A stretch of 64,000 nucleotides of DNA, taken from NCBI GenBank assembly GCA_037974335.1, contig CM075761.1, positions 11,585,790-11,649,789 on the forward strand, written 5' to 3'. The DNA comes from Prionace glauca. Its lineage: Eukaryota; Chordata; Chondrichthyes; Carcharhiniformes; Carcharhinidae. The notes beneath the pieces are model-generated. The model saw only the letters and a program-made list of their open reading frames with translations, was not told where the DNA came from and searched no databases. This document shows, piece after piece, positions 29,166 through 40,942 of this stretch (positions are counted from its first letter, which is position 1; each line of letters opens with the position of its first letter). The translations under genes were made by a program, and so were the position numbers.

Positions 29166-30474
29166 AGGGATAGATAGAACATTACAGCACAAACAGGCCC
29201 TTCGGCCCTCGAGTTGCGCCGATCACATCAACCCCACCAATCTATAGACCTATCATTAACCCCCAATCCCATTAAACCCCATATACTCATCCAGAAGTCT
29301 TTTAAAAGACCCCAGCGAGTTCGCCTCCACCACCGATGACGGCAGCCGATTCCATTCACTCACCACCCTCTGAGTGAAAAACTTACCCCTAACATCACCT
29401 CTGTACTTCCCACCCCGCACCTTAAATCTGTGTCCTCTCGTAGCGACCATTTCAACCCGGGGAAATAGCTTCTGAGAGTCCACCCTATCTATTCCTCTCA
29501 ACATTTTATAAACTTCTATCAGGTCGCCTCTCAACCTTCGCCTCTCCAGGGAAAAGAGTCCCAGCTCCCTCAACCTATCTTCATAAGGCATGCCTCCCAG
29601 TCCAGGCAACATCCTTGTAAATCTCCTCTGCACCCTTTCAATAGCTTCTACGTCTTTCCTATAGTGAGGCGACCAGAACTGCGCACAGTACTCCAAATGA
29701 GGCCTGACGAGGGTCCTGTAAAGTTGCAGCATTACCTCCCGACTCCTAAACTCAATCCCTCGATTAATGAAGGCCAGTACACCATACGCCTTCTTGACCA
29801 CCTCCTCCACCTGCGAGGCCGATTTAAGAGTCCTGTGGACCCGGACCCCGAGATCCTTCTGCTCTTCAACGCTACTAAGACTCCTGCCCTTAATAGTGTA
29901 CTCGTTCATCCCGTTGGTTCTGCCGAAATGGACCACTACACATTTATCCGCGTTGAAGTCCATCTGCCACTTCTCCGCCCATTCCTGCATCCTATCTATG
30001 TCCTGCTGCAACTTTTGACATCCTTCCAGACCATCCACAACACCACCGACCTTCGTGTCATCAGCGAACTTGCTAACCCATCCCTCCACTTCCTCATCCA
30101 GGTCATTTATGAAAATGACAAACAGCAAGGGTCACAGAACAGATCCCTGGGGCACCCCACTGGTGACTGACCTCCATTCCGAAAAAGACCCATCCACAAC
30201 CACTCTCTGCCTTCTGCAGGCAAGCCAGTTCTGGATCCACAAGGCCAAAGGCCCTTGGATCCCATGCCCTCTCACCTTCTCAAGAAGTCTTGCATGGGGG
30301 ACCTTATCAAAAGCCTTGCTGAAGTCCATGTACACTACGTCCACGGCACTTCCTTCGTCAATGTGTTGAGTCACATTATCGAAGAACTCAACTAGGCTCG
30401 TAAGGCACGACCTGCCCTTGACAAATCCATGCTGACTATTCCTGATCATGTCAAACCTCTCCAAATGCTCACAG
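29166..30474 (-). mobile_element. CR1-like LINE family B, 1.3 kb, flanked by 90-bp direct repeats
   Basis: The minus strand encodes ORF2 from ERFDMIRNSQHGFVKGRSCL and MDFSKAFDKVPH through [19 protein letters not shown] and the C-terminus to MGFNGIGG, then the 3' UTR and reversed tail AGAACATTACAGCAC. One frame change is near 30131, just after QGSVL. The flanking repeats look like a long target duplication. Confidence 0.9.
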
Positions 30475-30564
30475 GGGTTTGTAGGGGTTCTACGACTCTG
30501 TGCCCTTGAATATCAAGAGGTGAGGGTTAAACCCTCCCTTATTGGAGATCAAGTAGATAAGGTT
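30475..30564 (+). repeat. 90-bp direct repeat, right copy
   Basis: Second copy of 29076-29165. Its last 20 or so bases are already part of the family C LINE that follows, so the duplicated target spanned the 5' junction of that older insertion. Confidence 0.85.
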
Positions 30565-31178
30565 GTTAAGAAGGCATACGGTGTCTTGGCGTTTATTGGT
30601 AGGGGGATTGAATTTAGGAGTCGCAGCGTCATGATGCAACTGTACACAACTCTGGTGCGGCCGCACTTGGAGTTTTGTGTGCAGTTCTGGTCCCCACATT
30701 ACAGGAAGGACGTGGAGGCTTTGGAGAGGGTGCAGAGGAGGTTTACCAGGATGTTGCCTGGTATGGAGGGGAGGTCCTAGGAGGAGAGACTGAGGGATTT
30801 GGGGTTGTTTTCGCTGAAAAGAAGGCGGCTAAGAGGGGATCTCATTGAAACATATAAGATGATTAGAGGTTTAGACAGGGTGGATAGTGATAGCCTTTTT
30901 CCTCGGATGGAGAAAGCTAGCACGAGGGGGCACGATTTTAAATTAAGGGGGGGTAGTTATAGGACAGATGTCAGGGGTAGGTTCTTTACCCAGAGGGTGG
31001 TGAGGGACTGGAATGCCCTGCCAGCTGCAGTTGTAAATGCTCCTAGTTTGGGGGCGTTTAAGAGATCTGTGGATAGGTTTATGGATGAAAAGGGATTGGT
31101 TTAGGCTAGTGGGTCATTGTTTTGTAACTGGTCGGCGCAACATCGTGGGCCGAAGGGCCTGTTCTGCGCTGTTATGTT
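30541..31178 (+). mobile_element. CR1-like LINE family C
   Basis: Begins 5'-truncated at the codons for NQVDKVVKKAYGVLAFIGRG and runs to VDRFMDEKGLV and the 3' UTR. One stop codon (TAG at 30778) interrupts an otherwise open frame. Confidence 0.88.
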
Positions 31179-31189
31179 GGAGATCACTC

Positions 31190-31478
31190 AATCCCTACAG
31201 TGCCCAAGAAGGCCATTCACCCCAACCAGACCCTCACCCCATGCATTTACCCCAGCTCGTCCCCCCCGACACTAAGGGGCAATTTTAGCATGGCCTAACC
31301 GCACATCTTTGGACTGTGGGAGGAAACCCACGCAGAGATGGGGAGAATGTGCAGTCTCCACGCAGACAGTGACCCCGAGCCGGGAATCGAACCCGGGGGG
31401 TGGGGGGGGTGGGGGATCCCCGGCGCAGTGAGGCAGCACCGCTAACCCCGCTGTGCTGCCCCCCCACCCCCCCCCCCC
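31190..31478 (-). mobile_element. tRNA-headed SINE
   Basis: Reversed body GGAGGAAACCCACGCAGAGA and B box GGGAATCGAACCCGGG. G- and C-runs at 31396-31410 and 31458-31488 disturb the head. Confidence 0.8.
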
Positions 31479-31584
31479 CCCCCCCCACTCCGATTCCCGT
31501 TGACTCCAGTTTTGGGGACCCTCGATGCCACCCTCAGCAGAACCCTCGAGGGCATCCGCTCTCGCGAACTTTGCGAGTTCAGTA

Positions 31585-32690
31585 CGGCGCTGGAAACAGG
31601 CCATTCAGCCCTCCAAGCTGATCGGTTAGTCTAGCCCGTTTTGTTTGCATCCCTCCATCCCCAGTCTTGCTCATGTGGCCATCCAGGTAACCCATTCCAA
31701 TGTGTCTCCACCTCCCTACTTGGCAGTGCCCCCTCACTCCGTGTAAAACACGTCCCTCCGATTAAACCTCGCCCCTCTCGAGCCCGTGACCCCCCCCCCC
31801 CCCTCGTGTTACATAGAACATAGAACATTACAGCACAAACAGGCCCTTCGGCCCTCGAGTTGCGCCGATCGCATCAACCCCACCAATCTATAGACCTATC
31901 TATAACCCCCAATCCCATTAAACCCCATATACTCATCCAGAAGTCTTTTAAAAGACCCCAGCGAGTTCGCCTCCACCACCGACGACGGCAGCCGATTCCA
32001 TTCACTCACCACCCTCTGAGTGAAAAACTTACCCCTAACATCACCTCTGTACTTCCCTCCCCGCACCTTAAATCTGTGTCCTCTCGTAGCGACCATTTCA
32101 ACCCGGAGAAATAGCCTCTGAGAGTCCACCCTATCTATTCCTCTCAACATTTTATAAACTTCTATCAGGTCGCCTCTCAACCTTCGCCTCTCCAGGGAAA
32201 AGAGTCCCAGCTCCCTCAACCTATCTTCATAAGGCATGCCTCCCAGTCCAGGCAACATCCTTGTAAATCTCCTCTGCACCCTTTCAATAGCTTCTACGTC
32301 TTTCCTATAGTGAGGCGACCAGAACTGCGCACAGTACTCCAAATGAGGCCTGACAAGGGTCCTGTAAAGTTACAGCATTACCTCCCGACTCCTAAACTCA
32401 ATCCCTCGATTAATGAAGGCCAGTACACCATACGCCTTCTTGACCACCTCCTCCACCTGCGAGGCCGATTTAAGAGTGTTCGTCACGTCGAACCTGGGAA
32501 AAAGCTCCCCCCCCCCCCCCCCCTCTATCCATACCCCTCGAAATTTTACACACCTCTAATAGGTCGCCCCCTCATTCTCTGTCTTTCCAGGGACAACGGA
32601 TTGTCCCATCTCCCCTTATCCCTCAGACCCTCCATACCAGGCAACATCTGAGCTCTATCCAAAACCTCCACATACTTCTGGGAGACCAGA
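31585..32690 (-). mobile_element. Older CR1-like LINE (family G), split by a family B insertion
   Basis: Reversed degenerate LINE at about 31585-31805 and 32481-32690 (for example CTCCATACCAGGCAACATCT). GTGTT occurs at 31806-31810 and 32476-32480, framing the inserted family B copy. Confidence 0.7.
31811..32475 (-). mobile_element. CR1-like LINE family B, with 5-bp target duplication
   Basis: The reversed tail ACATAGAACATAGAACATTA, full 3' UTR and ORF2 frame (31896-32342 and upstream), with a stop near 32370. Truncated at the SASQVEEVV region. Flanked by GTGTT. Confidence 0.88.
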
Positions 32691-34068
32691 ACGGGGACAG
32701 AGCTTTAAATTGAGGGGGTGCTAGTTATAGGATGGAGGTAGGTAGGTTCTTTCCTCGGAGGGGAGTGAGGGTGTGGAATGCCCCTGCCTACAGCAGTTGT
32801 GGACTCGCCAACTTTTAAAGGCATTTGAATGGTCAGTGGATAGGCATATGGATAAGATTGGAATGGGTTAGGGTAGAGGATTGGTTGGTTAGAGGTATAA
32901 TGGGAGGAAGGATTGGTTGTCAAATAGGAGGCGGAGAGTGGGGGTCAATGGATGCTATTCGGATTGGCGGTTGGTGACTAGTGGGGTGCCCCAGGGGTCG
33001 GTGCTGGGGCCTCAGCTATTTACCATTTATATAGATGATCTGGAGGAGGGAACCGAGTGCAGGGTGGCGAAATTTGCTGATGGCACCAAGATTGGGGGAA
33101 CGGCAAATTGTGCGGAGGGTGTGGAGAGTCTGCAGAAGGATCTAGATAGGCTGGGCGAATGGGCCAGGAAATGGCAAATGGAATTTAATGTTGGCAAGTG
33201 TGAGGTGGTCCACTTTGGTAGGAGGAATGGTAGGAAGGACTATTACTTACGGGGCGAAAAACTGCAGCAGGCGACGGTGCAGAGGGACCTCGGGGTCCTT
33301 GTGCATGAGTCGCAAAAACCCAGCTTGCAGGTGCAGCAGGTGGTCAGGAAGGCGAATGGGATGCTGGCCTTCATAGCGAAGGGGATTGAATATAAAAGTA
33401 GGGAGGTCTTGCTGCAGCTGTATAGGGCATTGGTGAGGCCGCAGCTGGAGTACTGTGTGCAGTTTTGGGCGCCGTACTTACGCAAGGATATTTTGGCCTT
33501 GGAGGGAGTGCAGAGGAGGTTTACTAGGCTGATACCGGAGTTGAGGGGGTTGAGCTATGAGGAGAGGCTGAATAAACTAGGCTTGTACTCGTTAGAGTTT
33601 AGAAGAATGAGGGGAGATCTCATTGAGACGTATAAGATGATGAATGGGATGGATAGGATAGAGGTGGAGAGACTCTTCCCGCTCAGAAAGGACAGTAGGA
33701 CTAGGGGGCACAGCCTCAAGATAAAGGGGGGGGCGGTTTAGAACGGAGTTGAGGAGGAACTTCTTCACTCAAACGGTGGTGAATCTCTGGAATTCTCTGC
33801 CCGTTGAAGTGGTGGAGGCTGCCTCGCTAAATATTTTTAAGACGCGGGTTGATGGGTTTTTGATAAGAGAAGGGATTAAGGGTTATGGGGAGAGGGCGGG
33901 AAGGTGGAACTGAGCCACGACAGATCAGCCATGATCTTATTGAATGGCGGGGCAGGCTCGAAGGGCCAGATGGCCTACTCCTGCTCCTATTTCTTATGTT
34001 ACTATGTTCTAGCGGGTCGTTAGATTGGTTCCACTGGTTGGCCCAACATCGCTGGGATGTTCTATGTT
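32691..34068 (+). mobile_element. CR1-like LINE family H, split by a family A insertion
   Basis: Family H runs from about 32691 (GACAGAGCTTTAAATTGAGG) to about 32900 and resumes at 34011 with AGCGGGTCGTTAGATTGGTT and the tail ATGTTCTATGTTCT. Confidence 0.7.
32905..34010 (+). mobile_element. CR1-like LINE family A, 1.1 kb, nested in family H
   Basis: The frame is open from about 32917 to 33741: [41 protein letters not shown] (the second catalytic aspartate of the FADD box reads G), then the C-terminal region. The G run at 33726 shifts the frame; the rest and the 3' UTR follow. Confidence 0.9.
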
Positions 34069-34178
34069 CTAGAACTGGATGCAGCCGTCTGTAGCAGTTG
34101 GGAGCAGGCGAAGGCTACGGTGCTAATGTTACAACTCTGACCTTGCTTCCCTACTCCCCGGAACCCTTGCTTATCTGA
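34069..34178. other. Short spacer
   Basis: About 110 bases of unique-looking sequence between two LINE copies. Confidence 0.4.
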
Positions 34179-34525
34179 AAGGCATACGGTGTCTTGGCGT
34201 TTATTGGTAGGGGGATTGAATTTAGGAGTCGCAGCGTCATGTTGCAACTGTACACATCTCTGGTGCGGCCGCACTTGGAGTTTTGTGTGCAGTTCTGGAC
34301 CCCACATTACAGGAAGGATGTGGAGGCTTTGGAGAGGGTGCAGAGGAGGTTTACCAGGATGTTGCCTGGTATGGAGGGGAGGTCCTATGAGGAGAGACTG
34401 AGGGATTTGGGGTTGTTTTCGCTGGAAAGAAGGCGGCTAAGAGGGGATCTCATTGAAACATATAAGATGATTAGAGGTTTAGATAGGGTGGACAGTGATA
34501 GCCTTTTTCCTAGGATGGAGAAAGA
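34179..34525 (+). mobile_element. CR1-like LINE family C, cut off before the assembly gap
   Basis: Starts at KAYGVLAFIGRG and is open to DRVDSDSLFPRMEK. It then changes abruptly to GACACAGTGAGCACGTGA, a stretch nearly identical to 9819-9834, before the gap. Confidence 0.85.
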
Positions 34526-34541
34526 CACAGTGAGCACGTGA

Positions 34542-34641
34542 NNNNNNNNNNNNNNNNNNNNNNNNNNNNNNNNNNNNNNNNNNNNNNNNNNNNNNNNNNN
34601 NNNNNNNNNNNNNNNNNNNNNNNNNNNNNNNNNNNNNNNNN
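34542..34641. other. Assembly gap, 100 N
   Basis: Exactly 100 N bases, the usual placeholder for a gap of unknown size. Confidence 0.99.
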
Positions 34642-34808
34642 TAAACTTATTGGTTTAGAAAAGTATTTTCGAACAGTTTTAGACTCAGTCCATAAATATC
34701 ATGGATAATGCCAACACATTCCGTTAGAAATAATGTTGAAGTTGAACGGGATTTCTCACAGTGTTAAACACCGAGAGGGTGACCTTTGCAAATGGTTATG
34801 TTACTCAC

Positions 34809-37800
34809 TTTTCATTATGGATTTCCTTGCCATGTTTTCCTGAAAGAAGGAATTGTGGTTAGTAATATTAAACAACATGATGGGAATCACTTTGTACAAA
34901 CAGTAACGCCAATGTCTGTTCTAAACATTAACTCTCACCTGATTTGTCTGTTTTGCAAACCCAAATGAACAAAGGGATAAAAAGGAGAACCAGAATCATC
35001 AGGGCAATTATGACAATGTGTTCTTTCACACTGCACCATCCTGAAGAGAGAAAACATTGAGAAACAGCTGGTCGGTCAATGTCATTAAACAGAGGTGGAT
35101 CCCACAGCACCCCACCGCCCGTCCCCAGCCCCGCCGAGAACTAACACCAAACCACTCAAAGAGAAATACCTCACTTCATTATCTGTAAAAGTGAGATGAA
35201 GTTTTGTGAAGTTTGATTTAATTTTTAGCAGCATTTAGTGGTTAAATCAAAATACCTAACACTCTTGAAAGTCAGCAAGTAACGATTTATTTAACTAACA
35301 AAGAGTGAACAATTTAACAAAACTATTAGCAAACAGAATTATACCCGATTGTAATGGAAAGCTGTCAAGATGAATAGAATTCCAGCTTATTAACAAAAAA
35401 ACTAGAATTTCATCACTATCTAAATTACAACCAGGTTTGGTGTCTTCTGGAATATGCTCTGTTTTGTCTATTCATTCTTCTCTCTGAAACTTCTGTCGTC
35501 TTGTTTACTTTAAGGGCGTTCAAATGGTCAGTGGATAGGCATATGGATAACATTGGAATAGTTTAGGTTAGAGGGTCATTAGATTGGTTCCACTGGTCAG
35601 CGCAACATCGAGGGCCGAAGGGCATGTACTGCACTGGAATGTTCTATGTTCTATGTTTGGCACCCTTTCTATTGAGATGAGTATTTCCCTTAAGGCATGG
35701 ATGAGGCAAATGTGAGTTGCTTTCTCCACTTATTGTCCCCCTACCATTTATTTTTATAGCTGCGATGACACTCCCTACAAGAGGAATGGAACCAAAACCA
35801 TCAAATTTAAATTTAATAAGTTGCTGGTATTCAAGTGCCTGATTTAGAGTGTTTGGTAGAATGTAAAATAAATCACGGTACGGTACGGGCGGCACGGTAC
35901 CACAGTGGTTAGGACTGCTGCTTCACAGCTCCAAGGTCCTGGGTTCGATTCCCGGCTCGGGTCACTGCCCGTGTGGAGTTTGCACATTCTCCTCGTGTCT
36001 GCGTGGGTTTTCTCCGGGTGCTCCGGTTTCCTCCCACAGTCCAAAGATGTGCGGGTTAGGTTCATTGGCTATGCTAAAAATTGCCCCTTAGTGTCCTGGG
36101 ATGTGTAGGTTAGAGGGATTAGCAGGTAAATGTGTAGGGATGTGGGGATAGGATATGGGTGGGATTGTGTTCGGTGCAGACTCGATGGGCCGAAGGGCCT
36201 GTTTCTGCACTGTCGGGTTCTATGGTTCTAAAAGCCTCTTTGTTGTCTTGGAAACATTGCTGCCTGGCACTTCAATGAAAAAAGGAAGTTTCATTCAGGG
36301 ACCCTATATAGTCCCACGTGTTTTTTTTTAACTTTCTAAGCATAGACAAGATCACCAACTTTTTAACAGAATAACGCAATGCTTTCGGCTTAGCATTTTA
36401 CATTTTTAAAAATAATTTTACACACACCAAATTCTAACATTCGAATCCTCAATCTGAAATTAATCTATTGAAACTCACAACAATCAGGTAACTATTTTCT
36501 TGGAATCACACACTTGGTAAGCATTTCCAATTTAAATGCTGGTGTCTGAAACTCGAGTGTGAACGCGGAAATAAACTTCAAATGATAATGAAATTAGACA
36601 GCAAGAATTGGAATAAATAGCAGAACGTTTGCTTGCTCCAATCAGTTATCAGACAGTTCTGTCAGGATAGTTTCTTGTTCAGAGTGAACCAGTTTGAATG
36701 TTGAAAGCATTGCGTGAATATTTATTTGGAAAGACATTCGTGGAGTGGAACAGACTGAATGTTTTGGCCTTGACTTCTTGATAGATCCATCTGGGCGGCA
36801 TGGTAGTGCAGTGGTTAGCACTGCTGCTTCACAGCTCCAGGGGCCTGGGTTCGATTCCCGGCTCGGATCACTGTCTGTGTGGAGTTTGCACATTCTTCTC
36901 CTGTCTGCGTGGGTTTTCTCCGGGTACTCCGGTTTCCCCCCCCCCCCTCCCACACCCCCACAGTCCAAAGATGTGTGGTTTCGGTTGATTGGCCATGCTA
37001 AGAAATTGCCCCATGGTGTCTCAGGGACGTGCAGATTAGAGGGATTAGTGGGTATAGTATGTAGGGATATGGGGGTAGGGCCTGTGTGGGATTGTGTTCG
37101 GTGCAGACTCGAAGGGCCTCTTTCTGCACTGTAGAATTCTATGAATTTATAATCCGGTGACTGTCCATCATTTTGTAATATCTCCCAGATGGCCTTGCAC
37201 ATTTTTCCTCTTTGAGGGTTTATGCAATACCCGTTGTGAAAATTACTATCAAAAATACTCCCATTCTCCTCGTGTCTGCGTGGGTCATTCTCCTCGTGTC
37301 TGCGTGGGTTTTCTCCGGGTGCTCCGGTTTCCTCCCACAGTCCAAAGATGTGCGGGTTAGGTTCATTGGCTATGCTAAAATTGCCCCTTAGTGTCCTGGG
37401 ATGTGTAGGTTAGAGGGATTAGCAGGTAAATGTGTAGGGATATGGGGATAGGGTCTGGGTGGGATTGTGTTCGGTGCAGACTCGATGGGCCGAAGGGCCT
37501 GTTTCTGCACTGTAGGGTTCTATGTATGGTAGAAAGCTTCATTGCACTCACATCGCCCTTTCAGACTTTTCCCAGATCGGAAATCTCACAGCGTAACAAA
37601 CAATCTCCTAATGTTACCACTTTTTTTGTCAATTTCCTTCAATCTGTGTTTGTTTCCTTACTGATCTCCTGCCTCTGGGCTTTTTTTTTAATTTTGCTAA
37701 TCAATCTCGCGAAGATCTTGAGCACATTTTTTTTCTCTCTGTTGGATGGAGAACAATCTCATTTCCTACAGTATTCCCACATTGACCGAAGTTGTCCAAT

Positions 37801-39865
37801 ACCATTCATTCCACTCAGCACCCTTTCTCAATCCTTCTCATTCCTCCCCAAAAAAGCGGTGCATGGAACTATCGACCAATCTGCAAACTTCACCGTGGCC
37901 TTTTAACATAAAATAACTCCCCTTGCTTGTGGGCTCGATTGCTCAGTTGTATACACCCAGGATCTATCTATCTTTCAGCAACACCTTCAGTTTACCTTTC
38001 CATCTCCAACAATAAATGAAACTTAGAATAATTACAGCGCCAAAAGAGGCCATTCAGCCCATTGTCTTGTTGTTCTACCTTTTCTCTTCAACTAGCAATT
38101 GTTTTCTTTTCAGATCACTCCCCAATTCCCTTTGAAATCTGCCAATGTACTGCCTCAGCCTCAGGCAGTACTTTGCAAATGATGAACATTATCTCAACAG
38201 ACGTTTCCTTCATAATGTTGTTGTTTATTTCTGTGCTAATTCCAACGAATTCTACCCTCTGGTTCCATACATTTTGATTGCAATATTCCAGATGAGGCCT
38301 AACTATGGTTCTGTGTAGCTGCCGCTTGACCTGCCCATTTTTAGACTCAATGCACCAAGCGATGAAGGCAAACATGACGTATGCCTTCTTGACCACCTTA
38401 TCCACCTGCTTTGCCACTTTGAGTGATCGCTGGGCATGTGCGCCCAAATGTATCTTTCTGCCAATAATCCTAAGGGTACTACCATATACTGTATAATACC
38501 TACATGCATCGGGCCTTCCAAAACCCATAACCTCACATTTATCCAGATTAAAATCCATCTGCCATTTCTCCACCCAAATCTTCAACTATTCTATATTTTC
38601 CTCTATCCTCGGATAATCCTGTTCACTGTCTGCAACTCCATCACTTTTGTGAAATCTACAAACTTATTATTCAGATCATTTTTCTCCACGTTCCTTCAAA
38701 TTTTCCCCCAACTACAAACAGCAAAAGTCCAGAACTGATCCCTGGAAGTCACCAACTCACCTGTGCCAGTCGCTGCTGCTTTGGGGGATGACACACTTTT
38801 TGTCCGATATTTCCCTGGAGTCCCCAGTTGAACAATACAAGTACAGACACCATCACTTCTCCAGGTTTCGCTCGACACCAGGATGTGACTTCTGATGCTG
38901 TATGTCCCATCATCACCCTCTTTTGTCCCGGGATCAGTCCATCCCTGAGTGACATTACCGGAAATATTCCAGAAAATAGCAATGTGGTTGGAAGAGACTT
39001 CACTGACCAAACACACTAAGGGAACAGTATCATTCAAATCCAGCTTACCCGGCGGGGCAAATACCAGCACAGCCGTCTTGCTGGTGGAACTATCTGGACA
39101 CAGATTTGGACACAGTTAGTGATACAATTTACACACAATATTAATGCTGTGCACAATCCGAATTCATTTTTCTTGCTCTCTTACCTCCAACCAGCAGTGT
39201 CGCCGCTTTCTGGAGCGGTGCGTAGCTAGCTATATGTGCACAGTAGTAGGTGCTTGAATCATTCACTTGGACATTTCGTATTTCCAGAATCAATATATTT
39301 TCCTGATTCCCTTTTTTAGAAATAAATTTACAATCATTCCCAGGACAGGGTGTAGTATTAATTGGTATTGGCGCCTCACCCACATGCTGTTTGAACCAAG
39401 CATAGCGAGGCACGAACTCCACGTCGTAACTGAAGTGACAGAATAATTCCACCTTCTTGCCGACTTCAGCGGTGATTGCGAAGGGATTCTCAGACAGAGA
39501 GGAACAGAATTCTGCAAATAGAGAAATTATTGTTATCTAAACACTGATTACCTGGGATTATAGCTGTTTAATTCAGAAAAAAAAACATATTCGTCTGGAA
39601 TATAATAACAATCTCCTTGTTGTCCATGAGCATTGTTGGTTAGATTTATTCTTCAATTTTACTTTTCAGGCCGAAATAGAAATTAAATTCAGTTGTTCAG
39701 GTCAAAATGACCTCACGTGAAGACAAGGTCATATTTTCACCTCGGTAAAATCTCACACTGGCTGATTACCATTTAAAATGATTGCAATGAAAATTGTTGC
39801 CGTGTCTTACCATAAACCCAAAACACTTGGAAAATCATTATCAGCGATAATAATGGTTTGGCCAT
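34809..39865 (-). CDS. Immunoglobulin-superfamily receptor: leader, V-like, C1-like, transmembrane, tail
   Basis: Five exons on the minus strand. Leader 39811-39865 (MAKPLLSLIMIFQVFWVY). V-like 39185-39511, with Cys in VELFCHF, Trp in RYAWFKQHVG and the DSSTYYCAH motif; three further cysteines are present (EFCSS, PCPGNDC). C1-like 38761-39093, with PLVCLVSE, FWNISGNVTQGW, YSIRSHILVSSETW and VCTCIVQ. Transmembrane 34939-35040: a cysteine (GWCSVKEH) then HIVIIALMILVLLFIPLFIW, no charge in the membrane, then KTDKS. Short tail exon 34809-34839. The first four introns are phase 1 with GT-AG ends; the tail exon ends in phase 2. Likely a type I surface glycoprotein with several N-glycosylation sites. 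No J-like FGxG motif ends the V exon and no recombination signal was noted, so it is probably germline-joined. A family name cannot be given; shark antigen-receptor-like, NITR-like and XMIV-like genes are possibilities. The end of the gene may lie in or beyond the gap. Confidence 0.82.
35041..35507. other. Intron of the immunoglobulin-superfamily gene, unique part
   Basis: AT-rich sequence without recognised exons or repeats. Confidence 0.45.
35508..35656 (+). mobile_element. CR1-like LINE family H, 3' end
   Basis: GGGCGTTCAAATGGTCAGTG through GGCCGAAGGGCATGTACTGC to the tail ATGTTCTATGTTCTATG. It lies in the fourth intron of the immunoglobulin-superfamily gene. Confidence 0.8.
35886..36232 (+). 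mobile_element. tRNA-headed SINE, near full length
   Basis: Begins ACGGGCGGCACGGTACCACA, with B box GGGTTCGATTCCCGGC, complete body and end GGCCGAAGGGCCTGTTTCTG, then TTCTATGGTTCTA. Confidence 0.93.
36233..36790. other. Intron sequence, nothing recognised
   Basis: AT-rich unique sequence within the fourth intron of the immunoglobulin-superfamily gene. Confidence 0.45.
36793..37144 (+). mobile_element. tRNA-headed SINE, near full length
   Basis: GGGCGGCATGGTAGTGCAGT at the head, B box GGGTTCGATTCCCGGC, a C-run at 36937-36946, and end CTTTCTGCACTGTAGAATTC then TATG. Confidence 0.92.
37262..37526 (+). mobile_element. SINE, head missing
   Basis: Starts in the body with a doubled CATTCTCCTCGTGTCTGCGT (37262 and 37287) and runs to the end GGCCGAAGGGCCTGTTTCTG, then TTCTATG. 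The short duplication is internal to the element. Confidence 0.88.
37527..38029. other. Intron sequence, nothing recognised
   Basis: AT-rich with T-runs (37619-37628, 37681-37690). No repeat or exon was recognised. Confidence 0.45.
38030..38700 (-). mobile_element. Degenerate CR1-like LINE
   Basis: The minus strand reads EKWQMDFNLDKCEVMGFGRP, QVDKVVKKAYVMFAFIA and RTIVRPHLEYCNQ, with later parts eroded. It ends close to the C1-like exon at 38761. Confidence 0.75.
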
Positions 39866-40942
39866 AGTCACACGGGCCTGTTGCTGCTGTCACTCTATTG
39901 TTACTGTAGGTGGAGTGGCCGCAGACTGACCTGAGCTCAGTCCCAGTGACTTGTCACCCTTTCAGTTGCCGTGGAATCGATGATGAGCTGTGTTGTGGAA
40001 AGTATGACACCATTCTGCGTGCGTGCCCTGCTGAATGCAACATTAATTTTGCACAATGTGGTTAACCTCCGTGTGTGAGAGTGTCACACAGAGCAGAATG
40101 TCTATAAATAAACTTGAATAGGTGCAGTTCAGAGGACGCGGCAGAATAAAAAGTGGATGGGTGCATGCTGACTACTGTAGATGCAGCTTAATTCAAGAGT
40201 CGCCATCGACAATTGCCACTGTGAATCCATTTTAAAAGGACGCCCCTCAGCCTTCACTTATTTAGTTAACAGAGACCAATCTGTACGCCCGTTTTTGTTA
40301 TTTTTATTCTCTCTCAGTCCTGTTATAGGCCGTCAATTATTGTGCATGCATTTTGTCTGTGCTTCAATGCCCCCTTTGTACAACAAGGACCGGACGTGTG
40401 CACATTTCCTCCAAGTATTCAAAGCTGGGTCCAATATGCAACAATAAAAAAGAACGACTGATGAATGTTAGAATACCATTCCTTAACAGCTTACTTTTTG
40501 TCTTTCTGGTGAATATCTCCAACACGTTCAATAAATGTGTTCTCACTTTTGAAATTATTGACACTGCGTATAAACACAGTGTATGAATGCAACCCCTGAT
40601 AAAGTTAAAATGTTTATTAATCACCAGTAGGCTTATATTCATAGGGCAATGAAGTAACTGTGAAAGTTCCCTTCTCACCTCCTTAAGATGAAATTAGGGA
40701 TGGACGGGAGATAATCATATCCGATGAAGGACTCGACATAAATTAGCTATGCTTTGCTTCCATAAACGATAGAACAGGGAACTGGCACATTTTTTCCTAT
40801 CCTCTACTGCCCAGTTTATTTCCTGTGATGTGTTTATGTCTTTAAAGTCAGTCCAAAGCCCACGTCCTCTCTTTACCTTGTTTCTACTTAGATTCAGAAT
40901 GGTGATCAGACTCCAAAAGACTGCAGTAGAGTGAGCTTCTGC
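39866..40942. other. Upstream region of the immunoglobulin-superfamily gene
   Basis: AT-rich, mostly unique. TCTATAAATAAAC at about 40099 could serve as a TATA-type element roughly 235 bases upstream of the leader ATG. At 40596-40670 the sequence (GGGCAATGAAGTAACTGTGA) resembles a reversed SINE/LINE2-type tail. Confidence 0.4.
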
